The position numbers were made by a program, and so were the translations under genes. A stretch of 64,000 bases of DNA from JAIBJN01 sp963748205. GTDB taxonomy: Bacteria > Actinomycetota > Thermoleophilia > Gaiellales > Gaiellaceae. The stretch is from positions 1 through 64,000 of the forward strand of contig CAVVIB010000021.1 in NCBI GenBank assembly GCA_963748205.1, given 5' to 3'. The notes under the pieces are model-generated. The model worked only from the letters and a program-made list of their open reading frames with translations. It had not been told where the DNA came from and did no database searches. This document shows positions 1 to 8,435 of the stretch, piece after piece. Within the stretch, counting starts at the first letter, position 1; each line of letters opens with the position of its first letter.

Positions 1-52
1 GAGCACAGCCACCGCCCCCGTTCGTGCCGAACAGCCGTCCGAGCCCTTCGGG

Positions 53-729
53 GTGAAGCGGGTTCTTCTGCTCGTCTTCGGCAGCATCGTCGTCCTCATC
101 GCGCTCGCTTTTCTCGCGGGTGGCGCCGTCGGCCTGTGGGCGCTCGGTGAGCGCGACTCCTCCGGCTACTTCACGACCGTCACGCACGAGCTCTCGTCGA
201 GCTCGTACGCGATCGCCTCGGAGAGCCTCGACGTCGACGGCGACGTTCCCGGCTGGTTCGGCGACCGCTTCGCGACGGCACGCATCGAGGCGAGCTCGGC
301 ACAGCCGGTCTTCATCGGCATCGCCCGGGCAAGCGATGTCGAGCGATATCTCGCCGGTGCTCAGTACGACCAGATCACCGATATCGACGCTGATCCCTTC
401 GCGGTGACTTATCGCCGCGTGGACGGCAGCGCACAGCCGGCACCGCCCACAGAGCAGGACTTCTGGGGGTCGAAGCAAGCGGCTCGGGGACGCAGACGAT
501 CACCTGGCCCCTCGAGAAGGGCGAGTGGTCGGCAGTGGCCATGAATGCCGACGGCTCCCGTGACGTCACTGTCGACGCGCAGTTCGGCGCCCGTGTGTCC
601 TCGCTCGTCTGGGTTGCGATCGCCTTCCTCATCGTGGGCGTGCTCGTCCTCATCGGGGGCGCGACGCTCATCTATTTCGGCGCGCGACGGCGGCGCCCCG
701 CGCCCCAGACCGAGACCTCCGGTGTCTGA
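53..729 (+). CDS. Membrane-anchored hypothetical protein, frameshifted
   Basis: I do not recognise this family. The product has an N-terminal membrane segment (residues about 2-28), an extracytoplasmic domain of about 150 residues, and a C-terminal membrane segment followed by a basic tail (FGARRRR). The frame is broken in a run of five G at about 466-470: the first part reads to ...EQDFWG and the second resumes as VEASGSGTQTITWPLEKG. One added G restores a single protein of about 225 residues. The frame is open to the left edge of the window, so GTG 53 is only the first visible start and the gene may begin upstream. Its stop overlaps the GTG of the next gene by 8 bases, so it probably belongs to the hydrolase/ABC-transporter operon. 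Confidence 0.6.
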
Positions 730-2044
730 GCACACGGTCTCGCCGCCGAGAGAGGAGTCGCTCGCCACGCGAGCCGGCTGGCGCGCTGCCCTTTCGCGGG
801 TCAGCGCCTTCTTGCGGACCGAGGCGGGCCTCGCTCGCCTCGCGCTCGGCGTCGCGACGCTCCACGTCGTGGACGACAACTTCCTCCAGCCTCAGCCCGG
901 CACATCGGCCGGCGATCACCTCGTCGGCGGGCTCGTGCAGACCGCGCTCTTCGTGCTCGCCGCCTGGGCCTATCCGCGACTGCGGCCCGGCGCCCGCGCG
1001 TGCATCGCGATCGGCTTCGGGCTCTTCACGGTCGTCATGGGCATCGGCGAGGCCGGCTACTACACGCGAGAGAACGGCCCGTCGGGAGACGACTACACCG
1101 GGCTCCTGGCGATCCCCGCCGGCTTCCTGCTGATCGCGATCGGCCTCGTGACGCTCTGGCGCTCGGGACGAGGTGGCAATCTGATCTGGCGCTACGTACG
1201 GCGTGCGCTTCTGGCCTTCGGCGGATTCCTCGTCGTCTACTTCGGTCTCTACCCGCTCGCCGAGTCGTACGTCCTCACGCACGCGGCGCGCGCCTACGTC
1301 CCGACGCCGCAGCTCGGCACGGACTTCGAGGAGGTCAGCTTCACGACGAGCGACGGCCTACGGCTGGAGGGGTGGTACGTGCCTTCGAAGAACGGCGCGG
1401 CCGTCATCTCCTTCCCGGGCCGCAAGGGCTCGCAGAAGCCGGCCAGGATCCTGGCGAGCCACGGGTACGGCGTCCTTCTCTTCGACAGGCGCGGGGAGGG
1501 GGAGAGCGAAGGGGATCCGAACGCATTCGGCTGGAGAGGCACGCGTGACGTCGAGGCCGCGGTCGCGTATCTCCGGACCCGTCCGGACGTGGATCCCGAA
1601 CCGCATCGGCGGCGTGGGGCTCTCGGTCGGCGGCGAGGTCATGCTCCAGGCCGCCGCGGAGACCGACTCTCTAGGCGCGGTCGTCTCCGAAGGCGCGGGC
1701 GTCCGGTCCGTGCGCGAGGCGATCCACGTCCCCGGCTCGGTGAAGGTGATCTTCACCGAGATCATGACCATCGCCACACTCGGCACCTCGATCTTCGCGA
1801 GCGATCTCCTCCTCCGAGCCTCATCGACCTCAGCGCCGACATCTCGGAGCCGCTGTTCGTCATCTATTCCGACCAGGGACAGGGCGGCGAGACGATCAGC
1901 CAGCAGTTCTACGACGCGGCGGCGGGGCCGAAGGAGCTCTGGGTGGCTCCGGGCGGGCACGTCGGCGCGATCGATGCCGCGCCCGACGAGTACGAGCGCC
2001 GGGTCGTGGCGTTCTTCGACGAAGCGTTGCTCGACCGCAACTGA
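722..2044 (+). CDS. Alpha/beta hydrolase with N-terminal membrane domain, two frameshifts
   Basis: The first ~180 residues hold four or five hydrophobic helices; the rest is an alpha/beta hydrolase: an oxyanion/strand region (GWYVPSKNGAAVISFPG), the ILASHGYGVLLFDRRGEGES block, and a nucleophile elbow GLSVGGE. The elbow lies in another frame, so there are two compensating shifts, near 1595-1605 and near 1815-1822, after which the original frame returns (LIDLSADISEPLFVIYSDQ...GGHVGAID, carrying the likely catalytic Asp and His). Known members of the fold are esterases, lipases or peptidases; the substrate cannot be read here. GTG 722 overlaps the previous stop. It lies 25 bases before an ABC ATPase gene, suggesting an envelope-located enzyme linked to export. 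Confidence 0.7.
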   Translation: MSEHTVSPPREESLATRAGWRAALSRVSAFLRTEAGLARLALGVATLHVVDDNFLQPQPGTSAGDHLVGGLVQTALFVLAAWAYPRLRPGARACIAIGFGLFTVVMGIGEAGYYTRENGPSGDDYTGLLAIPAGFLLIAIGLVTLWRSGRGGNLIWRYVRRALLAFGGFLVVYFGLYPLAESYVLTHAARAYVPTPQLGTDFEEVSFTTSDGLRLEGWYVPSKNGAAVISFPGRKGSQKPARILASHGYGVLLFDRRGEGESEGDPNAFGWRGTRDVEAAVAYLRTRPDVDPEPHRRRGALGRRRGHAPGRRGDRLSRRGRLRRRGRPVRARGDPRPRLGEGDLHRDHDHRHTRHLDLRERSPPPSLIDLSADISEPLFVIYSDQGQGGETISQQFYDAAAGPKELWVAPGGHVGAIDAAPDEYERRVVAFFDEALLDRN

Positions 2045-2069
2045 CCCACGAGACACAAGGAGCCAAGCC

Positions 2070-2861
2070 ATGCACGCGACAGTGATTGACAGGGAACGGC
2101 AGGAAACTCGGAACGGTCAGCGCGACGGCGCCTCGCCCGCGGTCGTCACGGCAACGGATGTCACCCGCCGCTTCGGCGAGGGCGACACCGCCGTCGACGC
2201 GCTCCGGGGCGTCTCGCTCGACGTCGCCCAGGGCAGACTGACCGCCGTCATGGGGCCGTCGGGCTCCGGCAAGTCGACGCTGATGCACATCCTCGCCGGG
2301 CTCGACCGGCCGACGACCGGCGCGGTCACGATCGCGGGCGCGGACATCACGCGGCTCCACGACACGGAGCTGACGAAGCTCCGGCGCAAGCACATCGGCT
2401 TCATCTTCCAGTTCTTCAACCTCCTTCCGATGCTGACCGCGAAGGAGAACATCGTCCTTCCACTCGACCTCGCGGGCACGAAGCCCGACCGGGCATGGGT
2501 CGACGAGCTGACGGGCAAGGTCGGCCTCACGGATCGACTCTCCCACAGGCCCTCGGAGCTCTCCGGCGGCCAGCAGCAGCGCGTGGCGATCGCACGAGCC
2601 CTCGTCTCACGGCCGACGGTCATGTTCGCGGACGAGCCGACCGGCAACCTCGACTCCACCACGAGCGGTGAGATCCTCGACCTGCTCCAGGACTCGGTTG
2701 CGAGCTTCGGTCAGACGACCGTGATGGTCACGCATGACGCTCATGCGGCCGCGATCGCCGACCGAGTCCTCTTCCTCGCCGACGGCCTCATCGTCAAGGA
2801 TCTCGAGTCCTCCTCGGCGCACGACATCCTCGAGGCGATGGAAGAGGTGAGCCGGCGATGA
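2070..2861 (+). CDS. ABC transporter ATP-binding protein, MacB/LolD type
   Basis: A 263-residue ATPase. Walker A GPSGSGKST is at residues 62-70, the signature LSGGQQQR at 164-171, Walker B VMFADEP at 184-190 and the H-loop His near 222. The IFQFFNLLPMLTAKENI block after the Q-loop is typical of the LolD/MacB/FtsE group, which powers FtsX-like permeases that move lipoproteins, peptides or drugs by a mechanotransmission mechanism. An N-terminal extension of about 25 residues precedes the domain. ATG 2070 is chosen because AAGGAG lies at 2057-2062; this is one of the few clear Shine-Dalgarno starts in the window. The gene overlaps the permease start by four bases (ATGA). Confidence 0.93.
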   Translation: MHATVIDRERQETRNGQRDGASPAVVTATDVTRRFGEGDTAVDALRGVSLDVAQGRLTAVMGPSGSGKSTLMHILAGLDRPTTGAVTIAGADITRLHDTELTKLRRKHIGFIFQFFNLLPMLTAKENIVLPLDLAGTKPDRAWVDELTGKVGLTDRLSHRPSELSGGQQQRVAIARALVSRPTVMFADEPTGNLDSTTSGEILDLLQDSVASFGQTTVMVTHDAHAAAIADRVLFLADGLIVKDLESSSAHDILEAMEEVSRR

Positions 2862-5437
2862 TCGGCGTCACGCTCAAAGGCCTGCTGGGGCGCAAGCTCC
2901 GCACCTTCCTCACAGCCCTTGCCGTCGTCATCGGGGTCGCGATGGTCAGCGGCTCGTACGTGCTGACGGACACGATGCAGAAGGCCTTCGACGGCATCTT
3001 CGCCGAGTCGTACGAGGGCACGGATGCCGTCATCAACGGCAAGCAGATCGTCGACTTCTCGTCCAGCGGACGCGCGACGGTGTCGGCCGACGTGCTCGAC
3101 GAGGTTCGAGCACTGCCCGGTGTCGAAGCGGCCGCGGGCGAGATCTCGGACATGGAGGCCAACTCGAACACGGCGAAGCTCGTGGATGAGAACGGTAAGG
3201 CGATCGGAGGCGGCGGCGGCGCGCCGGCGTTCGGCGTCGGAATCGACACGAGCGAGCTTCGCTTCAGCCCGCTCGAGCTCACCGCCGGCAAGTGGGCCAA
3301 AGGCGAAGACCAGGTCGTGATCGACGCCAACACGGCGGGTGACTACGGCTACGGCGTCGGAGACACGATCGGCATCGCCGCGCTCGGGCCCGTGAAGCAG
3401 TACGAGATCACCGGCGTGGCCGCCTTCGGCTCGGTCGACTCGATCGGCGGAGCCACGATCGCGATCTTCGACCTGCCCACCGCGCAGGCTCTCTTCCAGA
3501 AGGTCGGCCGTTTCGACGCGATCTCGGTCGCGGCCAAGGAGGGCGTCTCGGCGGACGAGCTCGTGAGCCAGCTGCAGCCGCTCCTGCCGCCCGAGACGGA
3601 GGTCACGACGGGCGATGCCCGCGCGGCCGCCGAGTCGGAGAGCACGTCCTCGGAGCTCAGCTCGATCACATACATCCTGCTGGGATTCGGCGGAGTTGCG
3701 CTCTTCGTGGGCGCCTTCGTCATCTTCAACACGCTCTCGATCACCGTCGCCCAGCGGACGCGTGAGTTCGCCACCCTGCGAACGCTCGGGGGCTCGCGGC
3801 GTCAGGTGCTCCGCTCGGTCATCCTCGAGGGCTTCGTCGTCGGCCTTGTCGCCGGCGTGGTCGGTCTTGTCCTCGGCGTCGGGCTCGCCAAGGGAATGAA
3901 TGCGCTCTTCGTCGCCTTCGGGATCGACCTGCCGCAAGCCGGGACGGTCATCGCCACACGGACGATCGTCGTGAGCCTGCTTGTCGGCACGGTCGTCACG
4001 GTGCTTGCGAGCATCGTCCCCGCGTTGAGGGCCACCCGTGTGCCGCCGATCCTGGCGGTGCGAGAGGGATCGACGCTGCCGAAGTCACGACTCTCGCCCT
4101 GGGTTCCCTACGCGGCGCTCCTGACGATCGCCGTGTCGATCGCGGCTCTCAGCGTCGGGCTGTTCGTGGAGGGCCTGGAAACGCGGAACATGCTGTTCCT
4201 GCTCGGGCTCGGCGTGATCGCGCTGTTCATCGGCGTCGCGTTGCTGAGCTCGCGCCTCGTCAAGCCGCTCGCCACCCTGGTGGCGTGGCCGGCGGCTCAC
4301 ATCGCCGGCTCGGCGGGACGGCTGGCTCGCGAGAACGCGATACGAAACCCCAGCCGAACGGCCGCAACCGCCGCCGCTTTGATGATCGGGCTAGCTCTCG
4401 TCTCGGTGGTCGCGGTGCTGGGCGCGAGCCTGCGCGATTCGGCCAACTCGGCGGTCGAGAAGCAGATCGACACCGACTACGCACTCACGCACGACAACGG
4501 CTTCGACCCCTTCCCGGCGGACGCCGGCGACACCCTGGCCGCAGCACCGGGCGTGGAGCTCGCCTCCAACGTGCGCTTCGACCAGGCCCTCGCAGATGGC
4601 TCCGAAGTCGACGTTACGGGCGTCGATCCCACGACGATCTCCCGCTTCTACGCCTTCGAGTGGACGCCGGGCTCGGAGGGGGCACTCGACCGGCTCGGCG
4701 GCGACGGCGCGATCGTGACGGACAGCTTCGCCGACGACCGCGATCTCTCCGTCGGCAGCCGCTTCGCGATTCAGACCGCGGACGGAGACATGCTGAACGT
4801 TGTTGTGCGGGGCATCTACGAGCCCCCGGACCTCGATCAGATGCTCGGCCCGGTCAGCATCAGCCAACGCAACTTCGACTCCAGCTTCGCTCGGCCGAGA
4901 AACATCTTCACCTTCGTGAAGGTCAGCGGCGGGGAGAGCGACGCCGAGACAGCCGCGCTCGAAGGCGTGGTCGCCGGATTCCCCGACGCCAAGGTTCACA
5001 CGGAGTCCGGCCTGGTCACGAGCCGGACGAAGGACTTCTCGACCATCCTGCAGCTCCTCTACGTCCTGCTCGGCTTCTCGGTGGTCGTGAGCCTCTTCGG
5101 GATGGTGAACACGCTGGTTCTCTCCGTGTTCGAGCGGACCCGTGAGCTCGGGATGCTGCGCGCGGTCGGCATGACCCGCCGGCAGGCGAGGCAGATGATC
5201 CGCCACGAGAGTGTGATCACGGCGCTCATCGGGGCGGCGCTCGGGTTGCCGCTCGGCATCTTCCTGGCGGCGCTCGTGGCCCAGGCGCTCTCGCAGTACG
5301 GCGTCTCCTTCTCGCTTCCCGTGGGGACGCTCGCGGTGTTCGCCCTCGTCGCGATCCTGGCGGGCGTGCTGGCGGCCGTCCTACCCGCCAGGCGGGCATC
5401 GCGCCTGAACGTGCTCGAGGCGCTGCAGTACGAGTAG
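2858..5437 (+). CDS. ABC transporter permease with two FtsX domains
   Basis: An 859-residue permease, about twice the size of a LolC/E subunit. One membrane helix at residues 14-36 is followed by a MacB-like extracytoplasmic domain, a first FtsX domain (about 265-400, LLGFGGVALFVGAFVIFN and the conserved TREFATLRTLGGSRRQV), two more helices (about 410-470), a second extracytoplasmic domain, and a second FtsX domain at the C-terminus (TRELGMLRAVGMTRRQ). This duplicated layout is usual for actinobacterial FtsX/MacB permeases that pair with a single ATPase. It is coupled to the ATPase gene by an ATGA overlap and is followed by a perfect hairpin, so it ends the operon. The substrate is unknown. 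Confidence 0.92.
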   Translation: MIGVTLKGLLGRKLRTFLTALAVVIGVAMVSGSYVLTDTMQKAFDGIFAESYEGTDAVINGKQIVDFSSSGRATVSADVLDEVRALPGVEAAAGEISDMEANSNTAKLVDENGKAIGGGGGAPAFGVGIDTSELRFSPLELTAGKWAKGEDQVVIDANTAGDYGYGVGDTIGIAALGPVKQYEITGVAAFGSVDSIGGATIAIFDLPTAQALFQKVGRFDAISVAAKEGVSADELVSQLQPLLPPETEVTTGDARAAAESESTSSELSSITYILLGFGGVALFVGAFVIFNTLSITVAQRTREFATLRTLGGSRRQVLRSVILEGFVVGLVAGVVGLVLGVGLAKGMNALFVAFGIDLPQAGTVIATRTIVVSLLVGTVVTVLASIVPALRATRVPPILAVREGSTLPKSRLSPWVPYAALLTIAVSIAALSVGLFVEGLETRNMLFLLGLGVIALFIGVALLSSRLVKPLATLVAWPAAHIAGSAGRLARENAIRNPSRTAATAAALMIGLALVSVVAVLGASLRDSANSAVEKQIDTDYALTHDNGFDPFPADAGDTLAAAPGVELASNVRFDQALADGSEVDVTGVDPTTISRFYAFEWTPGSEGALDRLGGDGAIVTDSFADDRDLSVGSRFAIQTADGDMLNVVVRGIYEPPDLDQMLGPVSISQRNFDSSFARPRNIFTFVKVSGGESDAETAALEGVVAGFPDAKVHTESGLVTSRTKDFSTILQLLYVLLGFSVVVSLFGMVNTLVLSVFERTRELGMLRAVGMTRRQARQMIRHESVITALIGAALGLPLGIFLAALVAQALSQYGVSFSLPVGTLAVFALVAILAGVLAAVLPARRASRLNVLEALQYE

Positions 5438-5443
5438 AGATCA

Positions 5444-5482
5444 ACGCGAGGGTGCGGCCCCGCCGGAGCCGCACCCTCGCGT
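5444..5482 (+). terminator. 15-bp perfect hairpin after the ABC operon
   Basis: The arms at 5444-5458 and 5468-5482 are exact reverse complements (15 of 15), with a 9-base loop. It starts 6 bases after the permease stop. No T tract follows, so it may act as a GC-rich actinobacterial-style terminator or as a 3'-end stabiliser. Confidence 0.65.
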
Positions 5483-5533
5483 CTCATCGACCCACCGGCG
5501 GACACCTAGAGACGTCGACTGAAAGTGAGAGAC

Positions 5534-6166
5534 ATGCAAAGCGACAACCGGACTCTCTTGCGCCGCACGGTTCTCTTCGGGACGCCTCTTCTCTACATCG
5601 TGCTCGGGCTCATCCACCCGATGGAGGATCCCGGGATGGGCGAGGCCACCAGCGTGTTCATCGCCCTGCACTTCGCGCAGCTCTTCTTGATCGGGGGTAT
5701 CGCGCTCTCTCTCTGGTTCCTCGTGGAGGGCCTCGAGAGCAGGGCCGCGACGCTGACGCGAGCGTTCATCCTCCCGTACGTGATCCTGTACACCACGCTC
5801 GACGCGATCGCCGGACTCGCGATGGGCGATGTCGTTGCGACCGCGAACGCGCTTCCGGCGGCCGACCAGGCCGCTGCGGGGCGGCTCATCGACAACCTCC
5901 GCGAAGAGGAGCTCACCGGCTACCTGTTCTACGCGGCCGTGGGACTCGCGTGGCTCGGTGCTGCCTTCTCTGCGATCGTGGCCGTGAGAAAGCGTGCTCC
6001 GTGGCCCGCACTCGCGCTCATGGGGCTGGGCGCGCTCATCTTTGCCGTCGGCCATCCCAAGCCGCCCGGCCCGGCCGGCATGGGCCTGTTCCTCATCGGC
6101 ATAGTCTGGCTCGAGCTGCGCCCGCGGTCGGCCGACGCACGGTCGCTCACGGTTCAGCCGACATGA
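5534..6166 (+). CDS. Polytopic membrane protein, unknown function
   Basis: About 210 residues with five or six predicted membrane helices (for example TVLFGTPLLYIVLGLI, ALHFAQLFLIGGIALSLWFL, YLFYAAVGLAWLGAAFSAIV, ALMGLGALIFAVG). No family motif was recognised. ATG 5534 has GAGAG just upstream; a GTG at 5525 is an alternative that adds three residues. It lies alone after the ABC-operon hairpin and faces the SDR gene tail-to-tail. GC content and codon use match the neighbours. Confidence 0.75.
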   Translation: MQSDNRTLLRRTVLFGTPLLYIVLGLIHPMEDPGMGEATSVFIALHFAQLFLIGGIALSLWFLVEGLESRAATLTRAFILPYVILYTTLDAIAGLAMGDVVATANALPAADQAAAGRLIDNLREEELTGYLFYAAVGLAWLGAAFSAIVAVRKRAPWPALALMGLGALIFAVGHPKPPGPAGMGLFLIGIVWLELRPRSADARSLTVQPT

Positions 6167-6223
6167 CCCGGACGGCCGTGAACCTGAAGACGAGGTCGAG
6201 CGGCGGGAAACCGGTCGACGCGA

Positions 6224-7003
6224 CTAGAGGAGCCCGCGCAGCCAGCCGCCGTCGACGGCGAACGAGCCGCCGGTGATGTAGCCGGCGCGCTCCGAGGCGA
6301 GGAAGACCGCGAGCGCGGCGAACTCCTCCGGCTCGGCGAGGCGACCCATCGGGATGGAGGCCTCGAGCCGCGCCTGCACCTCCTCCACGCCGACGCCCTC
6401 GCGCTCCGCGTTCGCCTGGTTCAGCTCCGTGACGCGCTCGGTCGCCGTGTAGCCGGGCAGGATCGTGTTCACGGTGATGCCGTCCTGCGCGACCTCGCGC
6501 GCGAGCGTCTTCACGTAGCCGGTCACCGCGGCACGCAGGCTGTTGGAGAGGATCAGGTTGTCGACGGGCTGCTTCACGGCAACCGACGTGACGGCGAGGA
6601 TCCGGCCCCACCCGCGCTCCTTCATCCCCGGCAGGACCGCGGACGCTAGCTCGACGGTGCTGCGCAGGAGAAGCGCCGTCGCCCGGTCCCAGTCGTCGAG
6701 CGAGAGGGTGTCGTGGGTTCCGGCGGGCGGGCCTCCCGTGTTGGCCACGAGGACGTCGACGCGCCCGAAGCGCTCCTCCGTCGCCTGAACGACGCGCATC
6801 CCCTCCCCCGGCTCCGCCAGGTCGGCGGGAATCGCGAGGACCTCGGGCCCGATCTCGGCGGCCGAGGCGGAGAGACGATCCGCATCGCGCGAGCAGACAG
6901 CGACCGACGCGCCTTCGGCCGCGAGCTCGTTCGCGACCGCCCGCCCGATCCCGCGGCTCGCGCCGCAGACGAGGGCGACCTTGCCGTTCAGCCCGAGGTT
7001 CAC
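6224..7003 (-). CDS. Atypical SDR-family protein (BKR-like, catalytic Tyr missing)
   Basis: A 259-residue Rossmann protein of the short-chain dehydrogenase fold. GASRGIG at residues 14-20 is the dinucleotide motif and NTGGPP at 88-93 replaces the usual NNAG. Ser140 of the catalytic set is present, but the positions expected for Tyr (+13) and Lys (+17) are Ser153 and Arg157 (ILSNSLRAAV), so the Ser-Tyr-Lys machinery is not intact. This agrees with the known FabG-like subgroup that lacks a perfect tetrad. GTG 7003 overlaps the upstream cupin stop as GTGA, so the two are one operon. It may bind NAD(P)(H) or a ligand without standard chemistry. Confidence 0.88.
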   Translation of the reverse strand: MNLGLNGKVALVCGASRGIGRAVANELAAEGASVAVCSRDADRLSASAAEIGPEVLAIPADLAEPGEGMRVVQATEERFGRVDVLVANTGGPPAGTHDTLSLDDWDRATALLLRSTVELASAVLPGMKERGWGRILAVTSVAVKQPVDNLILSNSLRAAVTGYVKTLAREVAQDGITVNTILPGYTATERVTELNQANAEREGVGVEEVQARLEASIPMGRLAEPEEFAALAVFLASERAGYITGGSFAVDGGWLRGLL

Positions 7004-7371
7004 TTGTTGCGGAGGTAGGCGTCCGAACCGTCGAGCCAGTCCTGGCGCGGCGGGCAGAAGATGTCCACGTCAAGGACGTCGTCGAGCGCCTCGGCCTTGT
7101 GCGGGAGCCACGACGGCAGGTGCAGGACCTCCCCCGCGGCCACGTCGACGACCTCCGACTCGTCCTCGCCGAGGAAGAAGCGGAGCGTGCCCTGGAGGAT
7201 GTACGTGAGCTGCTCGTTCTCGTGCGAGTGCTGCGGGACGATGCAGCCCTTGTCGAGGTACACGTGGGCGAGCATCATCCGGTCGGTCGACACAAGCCGC
7301 CGGTGCAGGTCGGGCTTCAGCTCCTCCTTGGGCATGTCGTCCCACCGGTACTTCGTGGCTCCGTTGTTCAC
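7000..7371 (-). CDS. Cupin-domain protein
   Basis: A 123-residue single cupin. The first motif is HSHENEQLTYILQGTLRF (two His and a Glu ligand) and the second carries the last His in LPSWLPHKAEAL. Such small cupins bind a divalent metal and act as dioxygenases, isomerases or sugar/ligand sensors. GTG 7371 is chosen because GAGGAGAC precedes it, giving an SD-led start. It is coupled by GTGA to the SDR-like gene; the pairing suggests a shared small-molecule substrate, which cannot be named from sequence. Confidence 0.85.
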   Translation of the reverse strand: MNNGATKYRWDDMPKEELKPDLHRRLVSTDRMMLAHVYLDKGCIVPQHSHENEQLTYILQGTLRFFLGEDESEVVDVAAGEVLHLPSWLPHKAEALDDVLDVDIFCPPRQDWLDGSDAYLRNK

Positions 7372-7472
7372 GCCGTCTCCTCTCCTCGCTGCGACAGAGG
7401 AGGATCGTCTCACACCGCGGGCGGCCCTCAGCGAGGGACGATGCGTAGAGCCAGGGCGTGTCACCGGTCGCG

Positions 7473-7478
7473 TACAAT
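7473..7478 (+). promoter_or_regulatory. -10 element TACAAT, leaderless start of zinc-ribbon gene
   Basis: TACAAT ends 7 nt before GTG 7486, and there is no SD. No good -35 is visible. Confidence 0.6.
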
Positions 7479-7485
7479 CCAAGGC

Positions 7486-7698
7486 GTGGGAGTCGCGTAC
7501 AGCTCTCCCGACTCGGCCTACACGCGGATCACGGTCGTGTACCGGTGCCCCTGCGGCGCCGTCGCCTCCGAGGTCGGCCGGCACGCGGCCGAGGGGCCGC
7601 AGGGCTGGGAGCACGCGCAGGGCGAGGCCTTCATCTGCGCCCACTGCGCGGAGCTGAAGCGCGCCGGGCAGCTGCCGAGCCCGCCTTCGTCCGCCTGA
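7486..7698 (+). CDS. Small zinc-ribbon-like protein, 70 aa
   Basis: A short protein with two Cys pairs, YRCPCGAV and FICAHCAEL, separated by about 33 residues, the spacing of a zinc ribbon or treble clef. The middle is Gly/His-rich. It could be a nucleic-acid-binding or redox-sensing zinc protein; no family was recognised. The start is fixed by the TACAAT box 7 nt upstream. It converges on comB, with 11 bases between the two stops. Confidence 0.65.
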   Translation: MGVAYSSPDSAYTRITVVYRCPCGAVASEVGRHAAEGPQGWEHAQGEAFICAHCAELKRAGQLPSPPSSA

Positions 7699-7709
7699 GC
7701 GCGCACCGC

Positions 7710-8396
7710 CTACGCCGCGACGATCTCGGCCGCAGGGCCTTCCATGCGTGCGAGCTTCGGGGCGACGTCGAGCACGCTCTCGCGCGCGCACCAGGCGATG
7801 TCGTCGAGGATCGCCTCCTGCCGCGGGTTCTCGGCGGCGCGCAGCGCCTCCTCCGCCGAGGCGAACGAGCGCGCGAGGCGTACCGCCGCCTCCGCGGCGT
7901 CCGAGCGCTCCCCGCCGAGGAGCTCGGCGATGCGCCCGGCGCAGTACGCGTCGTCGATGGTGAACCGGCCGTCGACGCCGGCGCACACGACCTCAGCGTC
8001 GCCCCCGGCCGCGAGCGCGGCGGCAACAACGGCCTCCAGATTGAGCAGGCTGCCGGCGAACACATGCTCGGCGTTGGCCGCGGCGGTCACGATCGCCCGC
8101 GTCCCGTTCGTCGTCGTCATGACGAGCGTCTCGGCGCGCGGCTCGACGAAGTCCGCAGGCGAGTTCCCGAGGTCGAAGCCGGGGATCGCCTCGGCGCGCC
8201 GCTCGCCCGCGAGCACGCCCTCTTCGAGGCCCGCGCGGAGCGCCCGCGCCTCCTCGATCTCTGCACAGCAGAGGACACGGCGGTAGCCGGAGGCCAGCGC
8301 CTGGGCGATCGTCGAGGTCGCGCGGAGGACGTCCACGACCACTGCAACGGGCGCGCGCTCGGCCTCAGCGGGCGTGAAGGCGACGTGCACGCGCAT
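7710..8396 (-). CDS. comB: 2-phosphosulfolactate phosphatase family protein (ComB)
   Basis: A 228-residue protein with the ComB signatures VVDVLRATSTI (residues 20-30), LAGERRAEAIPGFDLGNSP, TTTNGTRA, and a C-terminal DDIAWCARESV. ComB hydrolyses 2-phosphosulfolactate with Mg2+ in coenzyme M synthesis in archaea; in bacteria without coenzyme M the family is common and its true substrate is unsettled. The length matches the family. The ATG has TAAGGT 9 nt upstream and is divergent from the rhomboid gene, with 39 bp between the starts. Confidence 0.85.
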   Translation of the reverse strand: MRVHVAFTPAEAERAPVAVVVDVLRATSTIAQALASGYRRVLCCAEIEEARALRAGLEEGVLAGERRAEAIPGFDLGNSPADFVEPRAETLVMTTTNGTRAIVTAAANAEHVFAGSLLNLEAVVAAALAAGGDAEVVCAGVDGRFTIDDAYCAGRIAELLGGERSDAAEAAVRLARSFASAEEALRAAENPRQEAILDDIAWCARESVLDVAPKLARMEGPAAEIVAA

Positions 8397-8405
8397 CGGC
8401 TCGGC

Positions 8406-8411
8406 ACCTTA
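8406..8411 (-). promoter_or_regulatory. -10 element TAAGGT upstream of comB
   Basis: On the minus strand TAAGGT lies 9 nt before ATG 8396; only 11 bp separate it from the rhomboid -10 on the other strand. Confidence 0.4.
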
Positions 8412-8422
8412 CACGGCGCCGA

Positions 8423-8428
8423 TACGAT
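8423..8428 (+). promoter_or_regulatory. -10 element TACGAT upstream of rhomboid gene
   Basis: TACGAT ends 7 nt before ATG 8436. It contains the alternative ATG at 8427, which argues for the downstream start. Confidence 0.55.
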
Positions 8429-8435
8429 GGCTCGA

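Noticed and set aside
466..1822. Programmed ribosomal frameshifting in the first two genes
   Set aside because: No slippery site with a downstream structure was seen, and similar lesions occur throughout the window in unrelated genes.
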